DNA of 64,000 bases from Streptomyces diastaticus subsp. diastaticus (GCF_011170125.1 NZ_BLLN01000005.1:1798001-1862000); one strand, 5' to 3'; shown: positions 1 through 13,061, counted from the stretch's first letter. The notes: generated from the letters alone by a model not told the origin. A program made the numbers and translations.

Positions 1-1398
1 GGTGTCGGAGTCCTCGTTGAGGACGACGGGGGTGACGTCGGCGACGCCGTCGGTCTGCCGCAGGGTCTGCTCCAGGCCGTCGAGGGCGAGCCGGTCCTGG
101 GCGCCCCCGACCTCGGTGACGAGGGTGAGCGGGCCGTTGACGCCGGGCCCGAACTCGTCGGCGAGCAGGTCGTACGCCTGGCGGGTGGTGCTGGTGGCCG
201 GGTTGTTGCCCTGGTCGGAGGTGCCGAGGTGGAGGCTGAGCATGGGCAGCGCGAGGACGGCCATGACGGCCGTGGCGAGGACGCCGAGGAGCTTGGGGTG
301 CCGCTCGACGAAACGGGACCAGCGCGCGGCGAACCCGGTGGGCAGCTCCGGCAGCGGCCCCTCCGCGGCGAGCCGGCGCCGCTCGCGGCGGCTGAGGGCG
401 CGCGGTCCGATGTACGCGAGGAGCGCGGGGAGCAGAGTCAGGGAGGCGGCGACCGTGAGCAGCACGGTGAGGGAGGCGGCGATGGCGACGCCGTTGAGGA
501 ACTCCAGGCGCAGGATGAGCATGCCGAGCAGGGCGATGCAGACGGTGGCGCCGGCGAAGACGACGGCCCGTCCGGTGGTGGCGACGGCGCGGGCGGCCGC
601 CGCCTCGGTGGTCAGGCCCTGTTTCAGGCCGGTGCGGTGCCGGGTGACGAGGAACAGCGCGTAGTCGATGCCGACGCCGAGGCCGATCAGCATGCCGAGC
701 ATGGGGGCGAAGTCGGCGACGGTCATGACGTGGCCCAGCAGCACGATCCCGGCGTAGGCGATGCCGACGCTGACCAGGGCGGTGGCGATGGGCAGCAGGG
801 AGGCGGCGAGGGAGCCGAAGGCGAGGAAGAGGACGACGGCGGCGACGGCGACGCCGATGAGTTCGGCGGTGTGCAGGGCGGGGGCCTCGGTGAGGGCGAC
901 GGCCGAGCCGCCCACCTCGACCTGGAGGCCGTCGCCGTCGGCGGCGTGCGCGGCGTCCACCACGGCCTCGGCCTGCGCGGGGCTGATGTCGCTGGTCTGC
1001 GCGGCGAAGGTGACGGTGGCGTAGGCGGTGCGGCCGTCCGCGCTGACGCCGCCGCCGGGGCCGGTGCCCGCGTCGGCGTAGGGGCCGGCGACGGTGGCGA
1101 CGCCGGGCAGCCCGGCGACGCGGTCCAGCACGTGGGTCATGGTCTGCTCGACGTCGGCGGCGTGCACGGAGCTGTCGGGGGCGTGCCAGACGAGGGTGTC
1201 ACTGTCGCCCGCGAGGCCGGGGAAGCCGCGCTCGATGAGGGCGGTGGCCTCGCCGGACTCGGTGCCCCCGGCCGCGTAGTCGTTGGTGTACGCCGATCCG
1301 GCGACGCCCGCGGCGGTACCGGCACCACCGAGGACGAGCAGCCAGAGCAGGACGGCCAGGAGGCGGTGGTGCATGCACCAGCGGGCGAGTGCGGCCAC
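1..1398 (-). CDS. MMPL/RND-family membrane transporter, C-terminal part outside the window
   Basis: Reverse-strand frame with GTG start at 1398, preceded by GAGGGAG seven bases away; it runs off the left edge after 466 codons. The product begins with a basic N-terminus and a hydrophobic segment, then a soluble loop of about 150 residues, then closely packed membrane segments (from about residue 170), among them one rich in G-I-D-Y-A-L-F, typical of the MMPL fold. A second soluble loop has begun where the window ends. MMPL proteins are proton-driven exporters of lipids or secondary metabolites; usual length is about 700 residues, so roughly one third is missing. Substrate cannot be read from the sequence. 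It is separated from gatB by 320 bases. Confidence 0.85.
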   Translation of the reverse strand, partial: MAALARWCMHHRLLAVLLWLLVLGGAGTAAGVAGSAYTNDYAAGGTESGEATALIERGFPGLAGDSDTLVWHAPDSSVHAADVEQTMTHVLDRVAGLPGVATVAGPYADAGTGPGGGVSADGRTAYATVTFAAQTSDISPAQAEAVVDAAHAADGDGLQVEVGGSAVALTEAPALHTAELIGVAVAAVVLFLAFGSLAASLLPIATALVSVGIAYAGIVLLGHVMTVADFAPMLGMLIGLGVGIDYALFLVTRHRTGLKQGLTTEAAAARAVATTGRAVVFAGATVCIALLGMLILRLEFLNGVAIAASLTVLLTVAASLTLLPALLAYIGPRALSRRERRRLAAEGPLPELPTGFAARWSRFVERHPKLLGVLATAVMAVLALPMLSLHLGTSDQGNNPATSTTRQAYDLLADEFGPGVNGPLTLVTEVGGAQDRLALDGLEQTLRQTDGVADVTPVVLNEDSDT

Positions 1399-1718
1399 GG
1401 ACGTGCTCCCTCAGGGGTCGTGCTTCGCCGGGGAGCCGCCGGGCAGGGAGGTGCCCGGGTGGGTTCGGCCCGCGAAAAAGCGTGAGCAGTGCTGTCACTC
1501 TCGCAGGCGAAAAAGATCGTTTGACCCTTTCGTGCGCTTCGTCACAGCACCTTGTCCGCCGTGTGACGGCCCGTCCCGGCAGCCGCACGCTCCGCACCGG
1601 CCGGGCCCGCCGACGCACCGTCCGGATGCGTCGAAGGGCGCCCGCACCCGGTCGGTACGGACGCCCCTCAGGGTGTCGTCGCGGCGGCGGCGGCCCTCGG
1701 CGCCGTGCCGTGCGTGGG
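1399..1718. other. Intergenic region between gatB end and MMPL start
   Basis: 320 bases with no supportable gene. It must hold the promoter of the reverse-strand MMPL gene. Two short A-rich patches near 1475-1515 stand out against the GC-rich background and could be promoter DNA. No clear -10/-35 pair or terminator was found. Confidence 0.4.
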
Positions 1719-3227
1719 TCAGCCCTCGACGCCGAGCTGCGCGAGGATCAGCTCCTTCACGCGGGCGGCGTCGGCCTGGCCGCGCGTCGCCTTCATGACG
1801 GCGCCGACCAGCGCACCGGCGGCGGCGACCTTGCCGCCGCGGATCTTGTCCGCGACGGCCGGGTTCCCGGCGATGGCCTCCTCGACGGCGGTGGTGAGCG
1901 CGCCCTCGTCGGAGACGACCTTCAGGCCGCGCTTCTCCACCACGGTGTCCGGGTCGCCCTCGCCCGCGAGGACGCCCTCGATGACCTGGCGGGCCAGCTT
2001 GTCGTTGAGGTCACCGCCCTTGACCAGCTCGGCGACCCGGGCGACCTGCGCCGGGGTGATCGGCAGGGCCTCCAGGGGCCGGCCCGTCTCGTTGGCGTTG
2101 CGGGCCAGTTCGCCCATCCACCACTTGCGCGCGGCGGACGCCTCGGCGCCCGCCTCGATGGTGGCGACGATCGGGTCGATCGCCCCGGCGTTGAGGATCG
2201 ACTGCATGTCGTGCTCGGAGACGCCCCACTCCTCGCGGAGCCGGTTGCGGCGCACGCGGGGCGGTTCGGGCAGGGTGGCGCGCAGTTCCTCGACCCACTC
2301 GCGCGGCGGGGCGACCGGCACCAGGTCCGGCTCGGGGAAGTAGCGGTAGTCCTCGGCGTTGTCCTTGATGCGGCCGGCCGTGGTGGAGCCGTCCTCCTCG
2401 TGGAAGTGCCGGGTCTCCTGGACGATGGTGCCGCCGGTGGAGAGGACCGCGGCGTGCCGCTGGATCTCGAACCGGGCGGCACGCTCGACCGAGCGGAGCG
2501 AGTTGACGTTCTTCGTCTCCGAGCGGGTGCCGAACTCCCGCCGGCCCTTGGGGCGCAGCGAGAGGTTGACGTCGCACCGCATCTGGCCCATCTCCATGCG
2601 GGCCTCGGAGACGCCGAGCGCCTTGATCAGCTCGCGCAGCTCGGCGACGTACGCCTTGGCGACCTCGGGGGCCCGCTCGCCCGCGCCCTCGATGGGCTTG
2701 GTGACGATCTCGATGAGCGGGATGCCGGCGCGGTTGTAGTCGAGCAGGGAGTGGGACGCGCCGTGGATACGGCCGGTGGCCCCTCCGACGTGGGTCGACT
2801 TGCCGGTGTCCTCCTCCATGTGGGCGCGCTCGATCTCCACCCGGAAGACCTCGCCGTCCTCCAGTTGCACGTCGAGGTAGCCGTCGAAGGCGATGGGCTC
2901 GTCGTACTGGGAGGTCTGGAAGTTCTTCGGCATGTCCGGGTAGAAGTAGTTCTTCCGGGCGAAGCGGCACCATTCGGCGATCTCGCAGTGGAGCGCCAGG
3001 CCGATCTTGACGGCCGACTCCACGCCGACGGCGTTGACGACCGGCAGGGAACCGGGCAGGCCGAGGCAGGTGGGGCAGGTCTGCGAGTTGGCGTCCGCGC
3101 CCAGCTCCGTGGAGCAGCCGCAGAACATCTTGGTCTTGGTGCCGAGCTCGACATGGACCTCCAGGCCCATGACGGGGTCGTACGCCGCCAGCGCGTCGTC
3201 GTACGGCACCAGGTCAGTGACAGTCAC
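1719..3227 (-). CDS. gatB: Aspartyl/glutamyl-tRNA(Asn/Gln) amidotransferase subunit B
   Basis: 502 residues, the normal GatB length. GatB binds misacylated Glu-tRNA(Gln) or Asp-tRNA(Asn) and phosphorylates the acyl group; ammonia comes from GatA. Seen: GLEVHVEL near residue 21; a four-cysteine zinc site at C36, C38, C51, C54; the family segment [13 protein letters not shown]; and a helical C-terminal YqeY/GatB tail (about 360-502) that grips the tRNA. GTG start at 3227; the only purine-rich ribosome site (GAGGGAAAAG) is a little distant. It is the last gene of the gatC-gatA-orf79-gatB cluster, 17 bases after orf79. Streptomyces usually lack GlnRS, so this would be essential (knowledge of the group, not shown here). 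Confidence 0.97.
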   Translation of the reverse strand: MTVTDLVPYDDALAAYDPVMGLEVHVELGTKTKMFCGCSTELGADANSQTCPTCLGLPGSLPVVNAVGVESAVKIGLALHCEIAEWCRFARKNYFYPDMPKNFQTSQYDEPIAFDGYLDVQLEDGEVFRVEIERAHMEEDTGKSTHVGGATGRIHGASHSLLDYNRAGIPLIEIVTKPIEGAGERAPEVAKAYVAELRELIKALGVSEARMEMGQMRCDVNLSLRPKGRREFGTRSETKNVNSLRSVERAARFEIQRHAAVLSTGGTIVQETRHFHEEDGSTTAGRIKDNAEDYRYFPEPDLVPVAPPREWVEELRATLPEPPRVRRNRLREEWGVSEHDMQSILNAGAIDPIVATIEAGAEASAARKWWMGELARNANETGRPLEALPITPAQVARVAELVKGGDLNDKLARQVIEGVLAGEGDPDTVVEKRGLKVVSDEGALTTAVEEAIAGNPAVADKIRGGKVAAAGALVGAVMKATRGQADAARVKELILAQLGVEG

Positions 3228-3244
3228 GGTGAAACTTTTCCCTC

Positions 3245-3484
3245 TCAGCCCAGCAGGACGTCGTCGTCGCCGAGGCGCTTGAGCTCACGGACGAGCAGGG
3301 CGACACCCGTGACGATCCCGGCCGCGGTGGCGACCGCGTCGACCAGGCTCAGCGTGTCGTGGTCCTGGCGGGCGGCCTTCACCTGCTTGTAGACGCTCAG
3401 GGCGCCGAAGGCGGTGGTGCCGATGGACAGGTACGTACCGGCCTTGGACTTCTTGAAACCCTTGGCCTTGGACAGTGCGCTCAC
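3245..3484 (-). CDS. Small membrane-associated protein of the gat operon, function unknown
   Basis: 79 residues if started at the GTG at 3484, which overlaps the gatA stop (GTGA) and has GGAGGAGG ten bases upstream, so translational coupling to gatA is likely. A longer frame opens at 3520 inside gatA but has no comparable ribosome site. The product has a basic N-terminus with repeated Ala-Lys-Gly/Ser-Lys, then two weakly hydrophobic stretches (about 20-35 and 50-68) separated by a charged segment, then a charged C-terminus. No domain recognised. Its place inside the amidotransferase operon suggests co-expression with GatCAB, but no functional link can be read from it. Confidence 0.75.
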   Translation of the reverse strand: MSALSKAKGFKKSKAGTYLSIGTTAFGALSVYKQVKAARQDHDTLSLVDAVATAAGIVTGVALLVRELKRLGDDDVLLG

Positions 3485-4977
3485 AGGGACGGAGCCTCCT
3501 CCAGCAGCGGATGACCCCACTGTTCCACGAAGGCGGCCTCGACGGCTGCTCCGACCTTGTACAGCCGGTCGTCCTTCATGGCGGGGGCGATGATCTGGAG
3601 CCCCACCGGCAGGCCGTCCTCGGGGGCGAGGCCGCAGGGCAGCGACATCGCGGCGTTCCCGGCCAGGTTGGTGGGGATGGTGCAGAGGTCGGCGAGGTAC
3701 ATCGCCATGGGGTCGTCGGCCCGCTCCCCGATGGGGAACGCGGTCGTCGGGGTGGTCGGCGAGACGATCACGTCGACCTCCTCGAAGGCCCGCTCGAAGT
3801 CGCGCGTGATGAGCGTGCGGACCTTCTGCGCGGAGCCGTAGTACGCGTCGTAGTAGCCGGAGCTGAGCGCGTACGTGCCGAGGATGACGCGGCGCTTGAC
3901 CTCGTCGCCGAAGCCCTCCTCGCGGGTGATGGCGGTGACCTCTTCGGCCGACCGCGTCCCGTCGTCACCGACCCTGAGGCCGTAGCGCATGGCGTCGAAG
4001 CGGGCGAGGTTCGAGGAGCACTCGGAGGGCGCGATCAGGTAGTACGCCGAGAGCGCCAGGTCGAACGAGGGGCAGTCCAGCTCGACGATGGTCGCGCCGA
4101 GCTTGCGGAGCAGCTCCACGGACTCGTCGAACCGCTGGACGACACCGGCCTGGTAGCCCTCGCCGCGGAACTGCTTGACCACGCCGACGCGCATCCCGGC
4201 GACCGAGCCGTTGCGGGCGGCCTCGACGACCGGCGGGACCGGGGCGTCGATGGAGGTCGAGTCGAGCGGGTCGTGCCCGGCGATGGCCTCGTGCAGCAGC
4301 GCGGCGTCGAGCACCGTGCGGGCGCAGGGCCCGCCCTGGTCGAGGGAGCTGGAGAAGGCGACCATGCCGTAGCGGGAGACGCCGCCGTAGGTCGGCTTGA
4401 CGCCGACGGTGCCGGTCACGGCGGCGGGCTGGCGGATGGAGCCGCCGGTGTCCGTGCCGATGGCCAGCGGCGCCTCGAAGGCGGCGAGCGCGGCGGAGGA
4501 GCCGCCGCCGGAGCCGCCGGGGATGCGGGTGAGGTCCCACGGGTTGCCGGTGGGGCCGTAGGCGCTGTTCTCGGTGGAGGACCCCATGGCGAACTCGTCC
4601 ATGTTGGTCTTGCCGAGGATCACCACGTCGGCGTCCTTGAGCCGCTTGGTGACGGTGGCGTCGTACGGCGGGATCCAGCCTTCGAGGATCTTCGAGCCGA
4701 CGGTGGTCGGAATCCCCTCGGTGGTGAAGATGTCCTTCAGCGCCAGCGGGACACCGGCGAGCGGGCCGAGCTTCTCGCCGGCCGCGCGCTTGGCGTCGAC
4801 GGCGCGCGCCTGGGCGAGGGCGCCCTCGCGGTCGACGTGCAGGAAGGCGTGGACCTTCTCGTCGACGGCCTCGATCCGGGCCAGGTGGGCCTCGGTGACC
4901 TCCGCGGCGGTGAGTTCGCCGGAGGCGATCTTCGCGGCGGTCTCGGCCGCGGTGAGCTTGATGATGCTGTCCGTCAT
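3481..4977 (-). CDS. gatA: Aspartyl/glutamyl-tRNA(Asn/Gln) amidotransferase subunit A
   Basis: 498 residues, an amidase-signature enzyme that hydrolyses glutamine and channels ammonia to GatB. The Ser-cisSer-Lys triad is visible: K81 in LALKDIF, S156 in PGGSGGGSS and S180 in [12 protein letters not shown] start at 4977, five bases after the gatC stop; its 3' end overlaps the next small gene by four bases. Order gatC-gatA-(small gene)-gatB on one strand with near-zero gaps indicates one transcript. Nothing is missing or unusual. Confidence 0.97.
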   Translation of the reverse strand: MTDSIIKLTAAETAAKIASGELTAAEVTEAHLARIEAVDEKVHAFLHVDREGALAQARAVDAKRAAGEKLGPLAGVPLALKDIFTTEGIPTTVGSKILEGWIPPYDATVTKRLKDADVVILGKTNMDEFAMGSSTENSAYGPTGNPWDLTRIPGGSGGGSSAALAAFEAPLAIGTDTGGSIRQPAAVTGTVGVKPTYGGVSRYGMVAFSSSLDQGGPCARTVLDAALLHEAIAGHDPLDSTSIDAPVPPVVEAARNGSVAGMRVGVVKQFRGEGYQAGVVQRFDESVELLRKLGATIVELDCPSFDLALSAYYLIAPSECSSNLARFDAMRYGLRVGDDGTRSAEEVTAITREEGFGDEVKRRVILGTYALSSGYYDAYYGSAQKVRTLITRDFERAFEEVDVIVSPTTPTTAFPIGERADDPMAMYLADLCTIPTNLAGNAAMSLPCGLAPEDGLPVGLQIIAPAMKDDRLYKVGAAVEAAFVEQWGHPLLEEAPSL

Positions 4978-4982
4978 GGCGG

Positions 4983-5279
4983 TCAGTCCTCCCCGAGGAT
5001 CTGCGGCACCTTGAAACGCTGCTGCTCCTGGGCGGGCGCGCCGGAGAGCGCCTGCTCCGGGGTGAGCGACGGACGGACCTCGTCCGCCCGCATGACGTTC
5101 GTCATCGGCAGCGGGTGGGAGGTCGGCGGTACGTCTTGTCCGGCGACTTCGGAGACGCGGGCGACCGCGCCGAGAATGTCGTCGAGCTGTCCGGCGAAGT
5201 GTTCGAGTTCTTCGGCCTTGAGCTCCAGACGCGCCAGCCGAGCGAGGTGAGCGACCTCCTCGCGCGTGATGCCAGGCAT
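4983..5279 (-). CDS. gatC: Aspartyl/glutamyl-tRNA(Asn/Gln) amidotransferase subunit C
   Basis: 98 residues starting [17 protein letters not shown]; the frame is open 14 codons further up but that extension is not family-like. GatC is the small linker that wraps GatA and GatB together. Typical features are the helical N-terminus with the [12 protein letters not shown] segment and the C-terminal [16 protein letters not shown] segment that lies on GatA. It is the first gene of the operon. TAGGAT (reverse strand, 5326-5321) about 42 bases upstream resembles a Streptomyces -10 box, but no convincing -35 lies at the right distance. Confidence 0.95.
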   Translation of the reverse strand: MPGITREEVAHLARLARLELKAEELEHFAGQLDDILGAVARVSEVAGQDVPPTSHPLPMTNVMRADEVRPSLTPEQALSGAPAQEQQRFKVPQILGED

Positions 5280-5601
5280 GCGGCGATCCTCAGGGTGAGA
5301 GTGGCGGGTGTGCGGACCCAATCCTATGGGGCCGCCCCACCCCCCGGCGAAACGCTCCCACGATCACCCGTCCGGACGCCCCGTCCCCCTGCCCGGCTCC
5401 GGTGCGGGCGGGGGTCCGGCTCCGGTGCGGGCGGCGGCCCCGGCCGCGGTCAGCCCGTACGGAACTCACGGCCGTCGGCGGCCCGTACGGACGGGCCGAG
5501 CCCGGCGGAACGCGGCCCGGCCGGCGTGCCGGGCCACCTCCGGCCGGCGCGACCGGGCGGCCCGGGACCCCGCTCGCTTCCCCGCCCCGAAGGGGCGAAC
5601 G
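5280..5601. other. Intergenic region upstream of gatC
   Basis: 322 bases between the gatC start and the end of the GGDEF-EAL gene. It should contain the gatC promoter. Apart from the TAGGAT candidate and a short tandem duplication (separate entry), no gene or clear terminator is visible. Confidence 0.4.
5393..5434. repeat. Two-copy direct repeat, 19-bp unit
   Basis: The 19-base unit CCGGCTCCGGTGCGGGCGG occurs at 5393-5411 and 5416-5434 (period 23). It is non-coding and lies upstream of gatC. Simple slippage is the likeliest origin. Confidence 0.8.
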
Positions 5602-7767
5602 TTACTGCGGAGGCCCGGACCGAACGGCACGCGCGGACCGCGCCTCGGCGGCGAGTTCGGCGGGCCGCCGCCATCCCCGGGCCCCCCGCGCCCGCAGCCA
5701 GGCCGTCGTCTCGTCCGCGGGCATGGCGGCGGCGACCAGCCATCCCTGGACCGCGTCGCACCCCAGGTCGCGCAACCGCTCCCAGGTCTCGTCGTCCTCC
5801 ACGCCCTCGGCGACGACCAGCAGTCCCAGCGAGTGGGCGAGGTCGACGGTGCAGCGGACGATCTCCGCGTCCTCGGTGTCGACGGCGAGACGGGCGACGA
5901 AGCTGCGGTCGATCTTCAGTTCGCTGACCGGCAGCCGTCGCAGGTGGACCAGGGAGGAGTAGCCGGTGCCGAAGTCGTCCAGGGACATCCGCACGCCGTG
6001 CCCGGTCAGCGCGGCGAGGGTGTCGGCGGCCCGCTGCGGGTCCTCCAGCAGGACGTGTTCGGTGATCTCGAGCTGGAGCGCCCCGGCCGGTACGCCGTGC
6101 CGGGCGAGCCGGGCCGCCACGGCGCCGGCGAAGCCGGGGCTGTGCACGTCGCGCGGGGAGACGTTGACGGCGACCGGGACGTTGAGGCCCTGGGCGCGCC
6201 AGCGGGCGACCTGGCCGAGGGCCGTCTCCAGGACGTACTCGGTGAGGTGCGGCATCAGCCCGGAGGACTCGGCGATGGCGATGAACTCGTCCGGGGGGAC
6301 CCGGCCGCGCTCCGGGTGGACCCAGCGCACCAGCGCCTCCAGCCCGGCGACCTGGCCGTCGAAACGGACCTTGGGCTGGTAGTGCAGTTCGACCTCGCCC
6401 GCGTCGAGCGCGCGGCGCAGATCGCCGAGGAGACCGAGGCGGTCGGGGGTGTTGGAGTCACGCTTGGACTCGTAGACCTCGACGCCGGTGCGGTCCCGTT
6501 TTGCCTGGTACATCGCCACGTCGGCGCGGCGCAGGAGGCCCTCGGCGTCCTGGGCGTGGTCCGGGTAGACGGCGACCCCGGCGCTGGCCTCCAGGACCAG
6601 GGTGAGTCCGTCGAGGTCGAGCGGGGAGCCGAGTTCGGCGACGAGGCCGCGGGCGACGCGCTGGGCGGCGGTGGTGGAGTCGGCGACCGGCAGCAGGACG
6701 GCGAACTCGTCGCCGCCGAGCCGGGCGGCCTCGGCGCCGCGCGGCAGTGCGGGGCGCAGCCGTTCCGCTATCTGCAACAGGAGGCGGTCGCCGGCGAGGT
6801 GGCCGAGGGTGTCGTTGACCGAGCGGAACCGGTCGAGGTCGATGAGGAGCAGCGCGGAGCGCGTCCCGGCCTGCTCGGCCTCGTCGAGGGCGGTCCAGAT
6901 CCGCTCCAGCAGCCATTGCCGGTTGGGCAGGCCGGTGAGCGGGTCGCGCAGTTGCTCCTCGGCGCGGGCGCGGGCGATCCACAGGGTGGAGTCGAGGGCG
7001 ATGAGCGGGATGGAGAAGAGCGGCAGCAGCACCGGCAGGGCGACGGCGACCACGCAGATCAGCGGGGCGATGCCGAGCAGGGCGACGCCGACCAGGCTCT
7101 GCCGGATCACGACGCTGCGGGTGACGGTGGGCAGGGTGCCCGGGTGCGGGGTGTGGACCAGCCACAGCAGCAGGCGGGTCGTCAGCAGGTAGCCGGCGGC
7201 GGCGAACAGGACGCCGGTGCCGGTGGCGAGGGTCCAGCCGCGCGGGTCCCAGGGCGTCTCGACGCTGGGAGTGATGCCGGTGAGGGTCAGCAGGAGGGCG
7301 GCGGCGGCGATGCCGAGGATGTCGACGGCGCCGTGCAGCAGGCCCTGGCGCCAGCGGTGCCTGCGGGCGACACCGACCAGGACGACGACGGTGATGCTGA
7401 CCAGCCCGGCCGGGACCCAGCCGTAGAGCAGCAGGACCGCGAGGGTCAGGGCGGCACCGGAGCCGGTCCCGCCCCACCAGCGGTCGCGGCCGAGGGCGAC
7501 GAGGTGGCCGACGACGATGCCGGTGAGGACGGCGAGCGCCCAGCCGGCGGCGCCCGCCGGGAAGAGGGCGTGGCCGGTGGCGAGGGCGCGGCCGATGCCG
7601 GCGGCGAGGAGGACGGCGGCGAGCACGACGACGGCGGCCGGGAGCAGCGGGGAGACGCCCTCGGCCCGGCCGGGCGCGTACGGCGCCCGGTGCGGGGCGG
7701 TGCGCGCGGCAACGGTGCGGCGCAGACGCGGCCATGAGGCCGGTGCGGCGCTCTCGGTCGGTTCCAT
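5602..7767 (-). CDS. rmdB: Membrane GGDEF-EAL cyclic-di-GMP protein, RmdB-like
   Basis: 721 residues from the ATG at 7767, which has GGGAGAGGGACGG just upstream. Residues 40-262 hold seven or eight hydrophobic segments forming a membrane sensor without a recognisable ligand motif. A GGDEF domain follows (about 265-430) with intact GGDEF at 351-355, then an EAL domain (about 445-705) with EAL at 477-479 and DDFGTGYSSL. Both active-site signatures are complete, so synthesis and hydrolysis of c-di-GMP are both possible. The architecture and position between gatC and ligA match S. coelicolor RmdB, described as a phosphodiesterase influencing development (from memory). C-di-GMP controls sporulation through BldD in this genus. 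Confidence 0.9.
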   Translation of the reverse strand: MEPTESAAPASWPRLRRTVAARTAPHRAPYAPGRAEGVSPLLPAAVVVLAAVLLAAGIGRALATGHALFPAGAAGWALAVLTGIVVGHLVALGRDRWWGGTGSGAALTLAVLLLYGWVPAGLVSITVVVLVGVARRHRWRQGLLHGAVDILGIAAAALLLTLTGITPSVETPWDPRGWTLATGTGVLFAAAGYLLTTRLLLWLVHTPHPGTLPTVTRSVVIRQSLVGVALLGIAPLICVVAVALPVLLPLFSIPLIALDSTLWIARARAEEQLRDPLTGLPNRQWLLERIWTALDEAEQAGTRSALLLIDLDRFRSVNDTLGHLAGDRLLLQIAERLRPALPRGAEAARLGGDEFAVLLPVADSTTAAQRVARGLVAELGSPLDLDGLTLVLEASAGVAVYPDHAQDAEGLLRRADVAMYQAKRDRTGVEVYESKRDSNTPDRLGLLGDLRRALDAGEVELHYQPKVRFDGQVAGLEALVRWVHPERGRVPPDEFIAIAESSGLMPHLTEYVLETALGQVARWRAQGLNVPVAVNVSPRDVHSPGFAGAVAARLARHGVPAGALQLEITEHVLLEDPQRAADTLAALTGHGVRMSLDDFGTGYSSLVHLRRLPVSELKIDRSFVARLAVDTEDAEIVRCTVDLAHSLGLLVVAEGVEDDETWERLRDLGCDAVQGWLVAAAMPADETTAWLRARGARGWRRPAELAAEARSARAVRSGPPQ

Positions 7768-7833
7768 TCCGTCCCTCTCCCAGCCGACACGTGCCGCGGG
7801 TGCGGGGCCGACGGCCTTGTCTGTCACCGCCCG

Positions 7834-7868
7834 GGTGCCCGGCCGGCCCCGTGAGTCGGCCGGGCACC
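7834..7868 (-). terminator. 12-bp hairpin downstream of ligA
   Basis: GGTGCCCGGCCG at 7834-7845 pairs perfectly with 7857-7868 across an 11-base loop. It lies about 125 bases past the ligA stop, in the gap before the RmdB-like gene start. There is no U tract, as is usual for Streptomyces. Confidence 0.5.
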
Positions 7869-7994
7869 GCGAGGCGCGTCCCCCAACAGTAGGCCGCCCG
7901 GGGCCCTCACGGGCACCGCTCGGGGACGGTTGCCCGAATGAGACCCGGCCACCCGGATGCATCTGGTATGCGCCGAACGGGTGGCTCCCGGAGG

Positions 7995-11215
<3,221 letters not shown>

Positions 11216-11270
11216 GCCGGACAGGCTACGGGCCCCGGGGCACCGCCGCCCGAGGCAGGTCGGCGTGCGG

Positions 11271-11298
11271 GCGCCGGGGCGGGGCCGCACCCCGGCGC
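11271..11298 (-). terminator. 9-bp hairpin after the SDR gene
   Basis: GCGCCGGGG at 11271-11279 pairs with 11290-11298 over a 10-base loop. It begins eight bases beyond the SDR stop codon, so it probably ends or attenuates that transcript before the methionine synthase gene. Confidence 0.5.
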
Positions 11299-11305
11299 GG
11301 ACGGC

Positions 11306-11995
11306 TCAGCCGCGCGGCCGGACGGTGAGGTCGTTGATCACCGCGTCGGCGGGCAGGTCGAGCGCGGTGAGCAGGGCGGTGGCCACCGAGTCCGGGCTGA
11401 TCCACCGGCCGGGGTCGTACTCCTTGCCCTCCTGCTGGTGGATTTTCTGCTGCATGGCGCTGGCGGTGCGGCCGGGGTAGACGGAGGTGACGCGCACCCC
11501 GTGCGGCTGCTCCTCCTGGCGCAGGGCGTCGGCGAGGGCCTTGAGGCCGTGCTTGGCGGCGGCGTAGGCGGCCCAGCCGCCGTTGGCGTTGAGGCCGGCG
11601 CCGGAGTTGACGAAGACGACGTGGCCGTGGGTCAGGCGCAGCTGCGGCAGGAAGTGGCGGGTCAGTTCGGCGGGCGCGAGGAGGTTGACGTCGATCTGGT
11701 GGCGCCACGTCCTGGGGGTGAGTTCGTCCACGGCGCCGAGGTCGACGACGCCCGCGATGTGCAGCAGCGAGTCGATGCGGTCGGGCAGCGTCTGGTGGGA
11801 GAGCGCCCAGGAGATCCGGTCGGGGTCGGCGAGGTCGGCGACGAGGGTGTCGGCGCCGGGGTGGGCGGCGGCCAGTTCCCGGGCACGGCCCGCGTCGCGG
11901 GCGACGAGGACGAGGTGGTCGCCGCGCTCGTGGAGGCGGCGGGCGACGGCGGCGCCGATGCCGGAACCGGCGCCGGTGATCACATGAGTAGCCAT
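11306..11995 (-). CDS. Short-chain dehydrogenase/reductase
   Basis: 229 residues from ATG 11995. N-terminal Rossmann motif THVITGAGSGIG (TGxxxGxG), the HIAGVVDLG equivalent of NNAG, a serine in VFVNSGAGL, and the catalytic pair in YAAAKHGLKAL (YxxxK). It is a classical SDR with NAD(P) cofactor; TGxxxGxG followed by ARD favours NADP. Substrate unknown. The Ser at the catalytic position is followed by Gly-Ala-Gly-Leu, as in many uncharacterised actinobacterial members. It sits alone between the LOG-like gene and the methionine synthase gene. Confidence 0.9.
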   Translation of the reverse strand: MATHVITGAGSGIGAAVARRLHERGDHLVLVARDAGRARELAAAHPGADTLVADLADPDRISWALSHQTLPDRIDSLLHIAGVVDLGAVDELTPRTWRHQIDVNLLAPAELTRHFLPQLRLTHGHVVFVNSGAGLNANGGWAAYAAAKHGLKALADALRQEEQPHGVRVTSVYPGRTASAMQQKIHQQEGKEYDPGRWISPDSVATALLTALDLPADAVINDLTVRPRG

Positions 11996-12065
11996 GGGCC
12001 GCATGATCCCACCGGACGCCGGGGACCGGCCAGCCGGTACGGCGCGGGCGGCCGGGGCGCGGCGC

Positions 12066-12614
12066 CTACTGGACTCCGGCGCTCTCCTCCAGGTGGGCGA
12101 GGGCGCCGACGGGCTCCTCGGCGAAGAGGACGAGTTCGGTCAGCGGGAGGGGCAGGAACCCCTCGTCCTCCATGCGCTGGAACTGCCGGCGCAGGCCGTC
12201 GTAGAAGCCGGCCGTGTTGAGCAGGACGACGGGCTTGGTGTGCAGGCCGTGCTTCTTGAGTTCGAGGATCTCGGTGGCCTCGTCGAGGGTGCCGGTGCCG
12301 CCCACCATGATCACGACGGCGTCGGCGCGGGCGAGGAGCTGCGCCTTCCGCTCGGCGAGGTCGGCGGTGACGATCATCTCGCCGGACGCGGCGGGGACGG
12401 GGCGTGCCGAGTCGGCGAGGAATTCCACGGAGACGCCGAGAAGCCTGCCGCCGGAGCGTTCGACGCCGTCCGCCACGACCTTCATGAGTCCCTTGTCGGA
12501 GCCGCCCCACACCAGGGTGTGGCCGCCCCTGCCGAGCAGTTCGGCGAACTCGCGGGCGGGCCGCGTGTAGCGCTCGGGCAGGTCGGCGGCGGACAGGAAG
12601 ACGCCTATGTTCAT
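12066..12614 (-). CDS. LOG-family (TIGR00730-like) Rossmann protein
   Basis: 182 residues. The family cleaves nucleoside 5'-monophosphates at the N-glycosidic bond (in plants, cytokinin activation). Seen: WGGSDKGLMKVVADG near residue 36 (the usual GGGxxGLM region), E-R-K at 88-90 equivalent to the conserved MHERK arginine, and GGTGTLDE at 105-112. The usual motif is PGGxGTxxE; here the proline is valine, while the glutamate is kept. That makes it a divergent but probably folded and perhaps active member. ATG start at 12614. It is divergent from the DUF427 gene across 84 bases. Confidence 0.8.
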   Translation of the reverse strand: MNIGVFLSAADLPERYTRPAREFAELLGRGGHTLVWGGSDKGLMKVVADGVERSGGRLLGVSVEFLADSARPVPAASGEMIVTADLAERKAQLLARADAVVIMVGGTGTLDEATEILELKKHGLHTKPVVLLNTAGFYDGLRRQFQRMEDEGFLPLPLTELVLFAEEPVGALAHLEESAGVQ

Positions 12615-12698
12615 GGCCGCAACCTATCGCCCGCGCGGCCGGGGGCAGAAGCCGCGTACCGGACAGGCGGTGCCGGCGGCGGGGGTACGGTCGGGGGC

Positions 12699-13061
12699 AT
12701 GACTCAGGGACACGGAGACGACACGGCGCGCGGTCACCGCATCACCGTCGAGCGGACCCCGGTGCACGTGCGGGTGGTGCGCGGCGGGCGGACGGTGGCG
12801 GAGAGCCGCCGCCCGCTGCTGCTGCGCGAGACGGGGCTGCCCGTCCGCTACTACCTGCCGCCCGAGGACGTCCGCACGGAACTGCTGGCACCCTCCGGGA
12901 CGCACACGTTCTGCCCCTTCAAGGGCACCGCCTCGTACTGGTCGCTGCCGGGCGAGCCGGACCTGGTGTGGGCGTACCCGGACCCGGTCGAGGCGGTCGC
13001 GGAGATCCGGGACCACTTCTGCTTCTACGGGACGGAGGTGGTCGGGGAGCGGGCCGGGTGA
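12699..13061 (+). CDS. DUF427 domain protein
   Basis: 120 residues, start ATG 12699. Nearly the whole chain is a DUF427 domain: HVRVVRGGRTVAESRRPLLL, then CPFKGTASYWS and the C-terminal FCFYG. DUF427 is a small beta-rich fold of unknown function, frequent in actinobacteria. There is no signal peptide. It is followed 54 bases later by an alpha/beta hydrolase on the same strand. Confidence 0.88.
   Translation: MTQGHGDDTARGHRITVERTPVHVRVVRGGRTVAESRRPLLLRETGLPVRYYLPPEDVRTELLAPSGTHTFCPFKGTASYWSLPGEPDLVWAYPDPVEAVAEIRDHFCFYGTEVVGERAG

Noticed and set aside
229..1485. Long open frames on the + strand opposite the MMPL and gat genes
   Set aside because: They are antisense shadows, rich in Gly/Glu/Arg without hydrophobic cores, produced by the G/C third positions of the real reverse-strand genes.
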